Origin: JAWVZU01 sp033722075
GTDB lineage: Bacteria; Pseudomonadota; Gammaproteobacteria; Xanthomonadales; SZUA-38
NCBI GenBank assembly: GCA_033722075.1
Contig: JAWVZU010000036.1
Span: forward strand, 1 to 20,140
Direction of reading: 5' to 3'
DNA: 20,140 nucleotides
Below, in pieces: positions 14,436 to 20,140 of the stretch (its first letter is position 1; each line of letters opens with the position of its first letter). A program made the translations under genes and the position numbers. The notes below the pieces were generated by a model that ran no database searches, had not been told where the DNA came from, and saw only the letters and a program-made list of their open reading frames with translations.

Positions 14436-15266
14436 TCAGCGTTTCGCGACGATGTTCACGTCGCCGTTGATCGATTCGAATGTGAAACGGGGGCCGCCCG
14501 CACCCAGCCTGACGGCGCTGGGGGTACGCAGGCGGTAGCGGGTGATCCGGCCATCGCTCACCCGGGTAACTTCCGGTTTGGCGGGCAGGGCGGTCAGTTC
14601 AAAATCGCTTTCCACTTCGCCGTTGAACAGGTCGAAGTCGAACTCGGCATCCGATCCCGACGGCAATACGATGGTCATGTCCCCGTTGACCGTATGGATT
14701 GCGCATTTTTCGAGCATTGGGGGCGCCGCGAAATGCGCGTCCAGCTCTCCATTGACCGTGCCGAGATCGTTGCATGAGGTGAGCCCGGCGACGTACACGT
14801 CGCCGTTGACGTTGCGGGCCCGCACGACGTTGCCCACCCCGGCGATGTCCACCGCGCCATCCATGACGGTCGTTGCCTCTATGCTCGCGTTGGCCGGCAC
14901 GGTGAGCTCGAAGGCGTATTCGAGGCGGCAACCGGGACACGGATCGCGGTGATGCCGCTCGTTGTTGATGCCGTCGAGTTCGATCCGCAGCAGGTCGGGC
15001 TGGTGATCGACGGTCAGGAACAGCAGGTCGCGGGAGCGGTCCAGCATCTCCTGGTCGCGCGCCACCCGTTTTTCCCGGGCCGTCACCCGCACGAAAGGCT
15101 GGTCGTGGGTGCGCACGGTAATCGGTCCCCATACGTTCTTGACGACGACGTGCGGGCTGCCGGTCGCAGTGAACGAGAAGTCCTCCGTCCACTGATCGGT
15201 CTGGCTGATCTCCGGGCCGTGGTAGCGGGCCGCGAGCACAAGCGGAATCAGAATCAGCGGGTTCAT
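14436..15266 (-). CDS. DUF4097-family beta-repeat protein (second copy, Cys-containing)
   Basis: This 276-residue protein shares the repeat pattern of its downstream neighbour: HVVVKNVWGPITVRTHD, ATTVMDGAVDIAGVGN, RARNVNGDVYVAGL, LGTVNGELDAHF, IHTVNGDMTIVLP and FESINGDVNIVAK, with N-G-[DE] turns in place of H-G-D. ATG 15266 overlaps the stop of the upstream gene by four bases and has GGAGGA before it; the open frame beyond it is an artefact. The N terminus (MNPLILIPLVLAA) is a short, weak signal peptide. A CPGC motif (110-113) and two further Cys suggest disulfides. The two copies probably arose by old duplication, but they have diverged so far that the link rests on the repeat pattern and adjacency. 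Confidence 0.8.
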   Translation of the reverse strand: MNPLILIPLVLAARYHGPEISQTDQWTEDFSFTATGSPHVVVKNVWGPITVRTHDQPFVRVTAREKRVARDQEMLDRSRDLLFLTVDHQPDLLRIELDGINNERHHRDPCPGCRLEYAFELTVPANASIEATTVMDGAVDIAGVGNVVRARNVNGDVYVAGLTSCNDLGTVNGELDAHFAAPPMLEKCAIHTVNGDMTIVLPSGSDAEFDFDLFNGEVESDFELTALPAKPEVTRVSDGRITRYRLRTPSAVRLGAGGPRFTFESINGDVNIVAKR

Positions 15267-15949
15267 GCCGTGTTCCTCCGGATTCGGGTCATGACGAAAT
15301 CGGTTACTTCGGGCAGCAGCTCGCCGGCTTCGGCGGCATTGACGAGGCGCTGCAATTTCTCCTCGTCGCCCCAGGCCATGATCAGCTCGGCCAGCGCCGC
15401 CTGGACCAGGACCGAGTCGGTCTCCTTGAGGAGTCGCATGATCTCGGTGGCGACTTCCGGCTCGTTGAGTCTGGGACCGAGTGCCTCGATGGCGGCATTG
15501 CGCACGCTGGCCACCGGATCGCGCTCGGCGGTGCGAAGGAGCGCACTGGTCATGTGGTCGTCCTCGCCCAGGTTGGATGCGATGGTCACGCCTCGAAGCC
15601 GCTCGCTGGCCGACTCGTCGCGCAGCAGCGCCAGCGCCACCGTTTGGCTGAGGGCCTGGACCTGAGCCTGCAGCGATTCGATGTCCGGCGAGGGACCGGT
15701 GGCGCGAGGCCACTGGAGGCCGACCAGCAGGCCGATGACCAGGGTTGCCACAGCGGGCAGGGCTGGCTTCAACCAGGCAAACAGCGAGCTCAGCCCGGTG
15801 CGGTGCTCCTCCCGTCGCAGGCGTCGATAGAAGTCCCGGCGCAAGGTCCGAGGCGGCGCTTCCCGGGGCAGTTGGCCCAGTTCGTCCCACAAGGCCCGGT
15901 CTTCGGCGTCGGAGAATTCCAGCGGATTGTCGTTCTGGTGGTCAGCCAT
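15263..15949 (-). CDS. Membrane-anchored HEAT-like protein, putative anti-sigma factor
   Basis: This 228-residue protein has a charged N-terminal cytosolic segment (1-60, with LWDELGQLPREAPPRTLRRD), one membrane helix (about 62-80), and a C-terminal part with alpha-helical HEAT-like repeats: LLRTAERDPVASVRNAAIEA, IMRLLKETDSVLVQAALAEL and LVNAAEAGELLPEVTDFVMT. It lacks the Cys/His zinc motif of ZAS anti-sigma factors. It is assigned as anti-sigma from position: it starts eight bases inside the ECF sigma gene upstream and precedes DUF4097 genes, an arrangement known for ECF operons. The helical domain would lie outside the cytosol and could sense something. The start has GGGAGG six bases upstream. 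Confidence 0.7.
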   Translation of the reverse strand: MADHQNDNPLEFSDAEDRALWDELGQLPREAPPRTLRRDFYRRLRREEHRTGLSSLFAWLKPALPAVATLVIGLLVGLQWPRATGPSPDIESLQAQVQALSQTVALALLRDESASERLRGVTIASNLGEDDHMTSALLRTAERDPVASVRNAAIEALGPRLNEPEVATEIMRLLKETDSVLVQAALAELIMAWGDEEKLQRLVNAAEAGELLPEVTDFVMTRIRRNTA

Positions 15950-16499
15950 AGGCTGCCTCCCGAGAGATTTCAGTGATGAGTTCGCGCAGCTGCTTCATGG
16001 CCCGGTGCATGCGCACCTTGGCGGCCCCGGGGCTGCAGTCCAGGGCCTCGGCAAGCGCGTCGTAGCCTTCGAATTCGAAGCGGCCGAGAAGAATCACCTC
16101 GCGCGCCTTGATCGGCAGTCGGGCCAGGGCCCGTTCGACGATGGCCTGCCGTTCCGAGCCTTCGGCCGTGCGGGCCGGATCTCGGTGATCCGCCTCGCCG
16201 ACCTGCTTTGCTTCGTCCAGATTTACCTGGCGCCCGATCTTGCGTAGATGGTCGAAGGCGAGGTTACGGGCGATGTTGAACAGCCACGCCTTGAACTGGC
16301 CGCCTCGATACTGGTGACGCTTTTTGAGCACGCGGAAAAAGGCTTCCTGCACCACGTCCTCGGCCAGGGCGCGGCTGCCGGTGAGTTGCACGCAGAACGC
16401 GTAAAGTGCAGTGTGATGGCGCTCGAACAGAGCGCCCAGGCAGGAACGGTCTCCTTCCTGGAGCCAGCTCATCAGTTGTTCGTCTTTCACCGCCTGCAT
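15942..16499 (-). CDS. ECF-family RNA polymerase sigma factor, first gene of the DUF4097 operon
   Basis: This 185-residue sigma factor has region 2 (LFERHHTALYAFCVQLTG, then ALAEDVVQEAFFRVLKKRHQ and GQFKAWLFNIARNLAFDHLR) and region 4 (ERALARLPIKAREVILLGRF, then GYDALAEALDCSPGAAKVRM). It overlaps the putative anti-sigma start by eight bases, so sigma and regulator are made together. The operon continues through both DUF4097 genes to 13615 with gaps no larger than 14 bases. ATG 16499 has only a weak ribosome site (GAGAAC). A matching candidate ECF promoter lies about 60-80 bases upstream, suggesting positive autoregulation. Confidence 0.9.
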   Translation of the reverse strand: MQAVKDEQLMSWLQEGDRSCLGALFERHHTALYAFCVQLTGSRALAEDVVQEAFFRVLKKRHQYRGGQFKAWLFNIARNLAFDHLRKIGRQVNLDEAKQVGEADHRDPARTAEGSERQAIVERALARLPIKAREVILLGRFEFEGYDALAEALDCSPGAAKVRMHRAMKQLRELITEISREAAYG

Positions 16500-16555
16500 G
16501 CCAGTTCTCGCCGTGCCTCGATTCTATCCGTTTGCCGTGCTGCGTTCGGTAACAA

Positions 16556-16581
16556 GACTCGCCCGGCCGGATTTGGTTACA
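16556..16581 (-). promoter_or_regulatory. Candidate autoregulated ECF promoter for the sigma/HEAT/DUF4097 operon
   Basis: Read on the minus strand, TGTAACC (16581-16575) is followed after 16 bases by GTC (16558-16556). This AAC-motif -35 plus GTC -10 layout is common for ECF sigma factors. The transcript would start about 50 bases before ATG 16499. Confidence 0.4.
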
Positions 16582-16597
16582 TCGGCTTGCTTCGCGG

Positions 16598-16614
16598 TTC
16601 TCATTTCCTGAGAA
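16598..16614. repeat. Short perfect dyad upstream of recC
   Basis: TTCTCA (16598-16603) and TGAGAA (16609-16614) are exact inverted repeats around five bases. The dyad lies about 50 bases before the recC start and could be an operator or a leader hairpin. It is not a recognisable LexA site. Confidence 0.3.
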
Positions 16615-16665
16615 TCGATCGGGTTAACGTCGCGCCAAGCCCACCGGAGTCCTCGACCCTCCAAC

Positions 16666-19600
16666 GTGAATCACGGTCTCGCGCTATTCCATTCCAACGA
16701 CCTCGAAGCGCTGGTCGACGCGCTGCTGAATCGCCTTGCGCCGCTGGCGGAAGCCGGCCCGCTGCGCCCGGTGGACGTGGTCGTGTCGCATCCGGGGCTG
16801 GGGCGCTGGCTGAGCCTGTACATCGCCGAGCGTCGCGGCATCGCGGCCAATCTGAACTTCGAGATGCCGGCCCAGTTCGTGTGGCGCTGGGCGAGGACGA
16901 ACCTGCCGGACCTGCCTGCCGGCAATCCGTTCGAGCCCGATGCGCTGTTGTGGCACGTTTTCGAGCTTCTGGGAGAGCCGTCCTGTCCGCCGGAACTCGC
17001 GACCTACCTGGAAGGGGACACGGCTTCCATCCGGCGCTATCAATTGGCCCAGCGAACCGCCGAAGTCTTCGCCCGCTACGCTCTGCAACGCGCTGACTGG
17101 CTCCTGGCCTGGCGCTCGGATCGCCAGCCGTCTGAACTGCGCGAGGCCAGGGACGAGCCCTGGCAGCGTCAGCTGTACTCGCAGCTCGAACAGCGCATGG
17201 GGCAAGAAGGCGTTACCGGGCCGGCCGCGACCCTGGAAGCTCTGGTCGGCTGGCAGCGACGCCTGGCGGACGGACACGCGGCCCGGTTGCCGGACCAGGC
17301 CCTGCTTTTTGGCGTGTCCTACCTGCCACCGCTGTTTCTGGATTTCTTCGCCGCCCTGGGGCGTCGCGGCAGGCTGGACCTGTTTTTGCTGAATCCGACC
17401 CGGGAGTACTGGGAGCGGGGCGTATCCGAGCGGACCCGTCTGCGACGGGAACTTCGCGACCTGAGGGCAGGCCGCGAAGCCGACCAGCATGAGCTGTTCG
17501 AGGTCGACCATCCCCTGCTGGCGGCACTGGGTCGGCACGGGGCGGCGTTTCTGCAGCGGTTGCTCGATCTCAACCTTCCCGACGCGCTGACCGAGCACGA
17601 GGAACCGGCCTATCCGCTGGGTACGGGCGATACCCATCTCGGTCGCCTCCAGGCCAGCCTGCGTGACCTGGACCCGGCGTTGGTGTGTGGCCCGGAATCG
17701 CCGGACGGGTCCATCCAGGTGCATTCCTGCCACAGCGCGCTGCGCGAGGTGCAGGTCCTCTACGATCGCCTGCTGGTGATGCTCGACGAAGACCCGTCGC
17801 TGAAACCGCGGGACGTCGTCGTCCTGGCACCCGATATTCAGCGCTATGCGCCCTACATCCGAGCCGTGTTTCGCAGCGGCGGAGCGGCCGGCGAACTGCC
17901 GTCTCTTCCCTACAATCTGTCGGACCGGCGTCCCCTTGACGTGCATCCGCTGGTCGCTGCCTTTTCCCGACTGTTGTCCCTGCCGGCAGACGAGTTCGAG
18001 GTCGACGAGGTGATGGCGCTGGCGGAAGTGCCGGCGGTTGCGCGGCGGATGGGTCTGGAGCCCCACGACCTGTCAAACCTGCGGCGCTGGCTGGTCCAGT
18101 CGGGGGTGCGCTGGGGACTGGATTCGGACCACCGTCGTGGTCGCGGGGGAAGTGGCGAGCCCTACAACAGCTGGCAGCGCGGATTGGACCGGATGCTCGT
18201 CGGATTTGCGGTGGACAGCGATGTCCTGATCGCCGATGAGGTTCTGCCCCTGGCCAGTGTTGAAGGGCAGACGGCGGAAGCGGCCGGGTGCCTTGCCTGG
18301 CTCGTCCGGGAACTGGCCCGGCTGCGGGAGGCCATGCTGCGCGGCTTGACCGTCGACCGCTGGGTCCGTTTGCTCACCCGGGGCATCCTCGAAGGTCTGC
18401 TGGCCGTGGACCCGGGCGATCCCGACGAGCGCCTGGCCATGCAACATGTGCTGGATGCGATCGACGGTTTCCGGCGCCACGCGGCCGGTACGAGCACGAA
18501 GACCCTGCCCTGGACGGTCGTGCGCGAACATCTCGATCGGCTGCTTTCCAACGTGCCCGGCCGCCAGGCATTCCTTGCGGGCGGCGTCACCTTCGCAAAC
18601 ATGGTTCCCATGCGCAGCATCCCGGCGCGGGTGGTGTGCATCCTGGGCATGGACGACGCCGCCTTCCCACGGCGCACGCCGCCCGCACAGTTCGACCTGA
18701 CGCGCAGGTCCCCGAGGTTGGGCGACCGTTCCCAGGAAGAGGAAGACCGCTATCTGTTCCTCGAATGCCTCCTGTCGGCGCGCGACGTCTTCTATCTCAG
18801 CTATGTGGGACAGAGCGAAAATGACGGCGAGGCCCGGGAACCGTCGCCCCTGATCAAGGAACTTCGAAGCTGCTGTAGGGCCTCCCGGGTCCCGGTGACG
18901 CAGCACCCGATGCAGCCGTTCGGTCGCGGTGCGTTCGATCCCGATTCCCCGCAGACCCAGAGCCCGCAGAGCCGCTGGATGCCTGCGGCCCGGGTCGGTG
19001 ACGCGGGCGATCGGCGCAGCGAATGGTTTCAGCCGCCCGACTGGCAGCCCAAGGCGGTGGAAGTCGCTTCGATCGAACCGGCAGAGCTGCTGCGCTTCTT
19101 CCGGAATCCGGCGCGGTACTACCTCGAGGAGCGGCTCGGACTGTATCTCCGCGATACGGGCCTGGAGCTGGACTCGGAGGACCCGGTGGATCCCGACGGG
19201 CTTGCGCTGTATGACCTGCGACGTCGACTGATGGAGGTGGCCCTGGCCAACCACGGGTCATTTCCGCCGGACCTGCCCGACGCTCGTTTTCGCGCACCCG
19301 GGGACGTGCCGCCGGGCGACCAGGGCGCCGAGAAGGTGCTCGCGCTCGCCGAGGAGCTGGCGCCGTTCGTTGGCTGGGTGTACGAACGTTTTGGTGAACA
19401 GGTTGAGCCAACGGTGCCGGTCGACCTGGACTTCGAGCTCGCTACCTCCGCCGGAAGACCCATCCGGGTCAGTGGGGCTGTCGACCTGGATCGCGAGCTG
19501 CGGCAATGGAACGTGGGTTCGATCAGCGCAGTTCGGGTCTGCCCGGTGCTGGTGGCGCACCTCCTCGCACATGCCGGCGGTCGAGCCGGCGAGGCCGAGC

Positions 19601-19989
19601 TCTACGGGTTTAATCACGGGAAGCTGAACAGCCTGCGGCTGCCGGTATTTCCGGAGGATGTCTGGAAACCGTGGCTGCTCGATCTGCTCGACGTCTACCG
19701 CGAGGGCCTGAGCGGGCCGTTGCCGTTCTTTCCGAAGACGGCCTTGGCCTACGAGGAGCTCATTTACGCGGGGAAGTCGCCGCAGGTTGCGGTAGAAAAG
19801 GTTGAGAAGGACCAATGGCGCGGAAACCAGCACGGCGAGGGCGCTGATCCCTATTACGCGCTGATGACCCGCGGTTGGAGCTCCGAGGACCTGTTCGGTG
19901 AGTACTTCCGGGGGGTCGCCCGCAGGGTGTTTCGGCCGCTGCTGAAGCTTGGCGATGGGCAGGCCTGGAGCAAGGAGCCGATCGCGTGA
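16666..19989 (+). CDS. recC: Exodeoxyribonuclease V gamma subunit
   Basis: RecC is the non-catalytic scaffold of the RecBCD helicase-nuclease, where it splits the duplex and recognises Chi during double-strand break repair and phage DNA degradation. The 1,107 residues are close to the E. coli length. The N terminus LALFHSNDLEALVDALL, then SHPGLGRWLSLYIAERRGIA and ANLNFEMPAQFVWRWARTNL, matches the family. Later landmarks are SIQVHSCHSALREVQVLYDR, VVLAPDIQRYAPYIRAVF, LPYNLSDRRPLDVHPLV, GVTFANMVPMRSIPARVVCI and LGMDDAAFPRR. The start is GTG 16666; the nearest GGAG is too far upstream to be convincing, but no better start fits the N-terminal homology. The stop overlaps the recB start (GTGA). Confidence 0.95.
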   Translation: MNHGLALFHSNDLEALVDALLNRLAPLAEAGPLRPVDVVVSHPGLGRWLSLYIAERRGIAANLNFEMPAQFVWRWARTNLPDLPAGNPFEPDALLWHVFELLGEPSCPPELATYLEGDTASIRRYQLAQRTAEVFARYALQRADWLLAWRSDRQPSELREARDEPWQRQLYSQLEQRMGQEGVTGPAATLEALVGWQRRLADGHAARLPDQALLFGVSYLPPLFLDFFAALGRRGRLDLFLLNPTREYWERGVSERTRLRRELRDLRAGREADQHELFEVDHPLLAALGRHGAAFLQRLLDLNLPDALTEHEEPAYPLGTGDTHLGRLQASLRDLDPALVCGPESPDGSIQVHSCHSALREVQVLYDRLLVMLDEDPSLKPRDVVVLAPDIQRYAPYIRAVFRSGGAAGELPSLPYNLSDRRPLDVHPLVAAFSRLLSLPADEFEVDEVMALAEVPAVARRMGLEPHDLSNLRRWLVQSGVRWGLDSDHRRGRGGSGEPYNSWQRGLDRMLVGFAVDSDVLIADEVLPLASVEGQTAEAAGCLAWLVRELARLREAMLRGLTVDRWVRLLTRGILEGLLAVDPGDPDERLAMQHVLDAIDGFRRHAAGTSTKTLPWTVVREHLDRLLSNVPGRQAFLAGGVTFANMVPMRSIPARVVCILGMDDAAFPRRTPPAQFDLTRRSPRLGDRSQEEEDRYLFLECLLSARDVFYLSYVGQSENDGEAREPSPLIKELRSCCRASRVPVTQHPMQPFGRGAFDPDSPQTQSPQSRWMPAARVGDAGDRRSEWFQPPDWQPKAVEVASIEPAELLRFFRNPARYYLEERLGLYLRDTGLELDSEDPVDPDGLALYDLRRRLMEVALANHGSFPPDLPDARFRAPGDVPPGDQGAEKVLALAEELAPFVGWVYERFGEQVEPTVPVDLDFELATSAGRPIRVSGAVDLDRELRQWNVGSISAVRVCPVLVAHLLAHAGGRAGEAELYGFNHGKLNSLRLPVFPEDVWKPWLLDLLDVYREGLSGPLPFFPKTALAYEELIYAGKSPQVAVEKVEKDQWRGNQHGEGADPYYALMTRGWSSEDLFGEYFRGVARRVFRPLLKLGDGQAWSKEPIA

Positions 19990-20140
19990 AACCCGAGGCC
20001 TTCTCCGTTACGGGGTTTCCCCTGGATGGCATTGGCGTCATCGAAGCAAGTGCCGGAACCGGCAAGACCTGGTCGATCAGCAAGCTCTATCTGCGCTTGT
20101 TGCTCGAACGCGGAGCGCGATCCGAGCAGGTCGTCGTTGC
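19986..20140 (+). CDS. recB: Exodeoxyribonuclease V beta subunit, N-terminal fragment (runs off window)
   Basis: RecB is the 3'-5' helicase and nuclease of RecBCD. Only the first 51 residues are in the window. They read FSVTGFPLDGIGVIEASAGT, completing the Walker A motif EASAGTGKT, followed by WSISKLYLRLLLERG, as in RecB N termini. The start is GTG 19986, overlapping the recC stop by four bases, which indicates a recC-recB operon with coupled translation. The gene is cut only by the window edge. Confidence 0.93.
   Translation, partial: MKPEAFSVTGFPLDGIGVIEASAGTGKTWSISKLYLRLLLERGARSEQVVV

Noticed and set aside
14436..15890. Extended 484-codon frame for the second DUF4097 gene
   Set aside because: The extra N-terminal 208 codons overlap the HEAT-like gene out of frame; the ATG at 15266 with a strong ribosome site and a 4-base overlap is the natural start.
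16684..18066. 460-codon minus-strand open frame inside recC
   Set aside because: It is a shadow of recC on the opposite strand with no recognisable domain.
16671..20140. recCB as part of a novel anti-phage island
   Set aside because: RecC and the RecB start look like standard RecBCD components in normal order, and no defence genes flank them in the window.
1..20140. CRISPR arrays, tRNA or rRNA genes, insertion sequences, integrases
   Set aside because: No regularly spaced repeats, cloverleaf-like sequences, transposase motifs or integrase motifs were found by reading both strands; short or diverged elements could still be missed.

Overview
The window looks like a GC-rich gammaproteobacterial chromosome. 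The recC-recB order, a typical Nei, and secreted proteins ending in a DGFE tail (a habit I associate with Lysobacterales/Xanthomonadales relatives such as Wenzhouxiangella) point there, but the taxon is an inference. Genes are dense, many neighbours overlap by 4 or 8 bases, and no tRNA, rRNA, CRISPR array, insertion sequence or prophage was seen.

Layout. Bases 2-2361 (+) hold the C-terminal part of a NifJ-type pyruvate:ferredoxin oxidoreductase, translationally coupled to a dihydroorotate-dehydrogenase-like flavoprotein. Bases 2362-2913 lack an intact gene. They hold the decayed 3' end of an FG-GAP protein on the minus strand and then a candidate promoter and structured leader. Bases 2914-6712 (+) are the most unusual part: three consecutive genes for secreted proteins. 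The first is an 875-residue protein with a cohesin-like domain, DUF11-like domains and a seven-repeat FG-GAP propeller. The second is a small Cys-rich protein with a dockerin-like calcium loop. The third has a short domain often found at the N terminus of tail-fibre/collagen-like surface proteins, plus an unrecognised C-terminal half.

Bases 6917-7318 (-) encode a small conserved-looking protein of unknown function. Bases 7438-9509 (+) encode a two-step route from cis-3-hydroxy-L-proline to L-proline: an enolase-superfamily dehydratase and an ornithine-cyclodeaminase-family reductase. A PAP2 phosphatase (9593-10117) follows. Next is an ECF sigma module in the less usual order, anti-sigma first (10338-11466).

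On the minus strand, 11485-12596 is an overlapping pair of exported thioredoxin-fold proteins, one peroxiredoxin-like and one TlpA-like. Divergent from it is nei (12719-13552, +), which ends at a REP-like palindrome. The palindrome separates nei from a convergent four-gene minus-strand operon (16499 down to 13615): ECF sigma factor, membrane-anchored HEAT-like putative anti-sigma, and two DUF4097 adhesin-like proteins. Divergent from that operon is recC (16666-19989), coupled to recB, which runs off the window.

The core genes (nifJ, nei, recC, recB) look ordinary. The points most worth a second look are the secreted three-gene cassette with its possible cohesin/dockerin pairing, the shared DGFE tail on an intact gene and a neighbouring pseudogene, the sigma/HEAT/DUF4097 operon, and the nested palindrome between the peroxiredoxin-like gene and nei. 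All family assignments come from reading motifs by eye; no database search was run.
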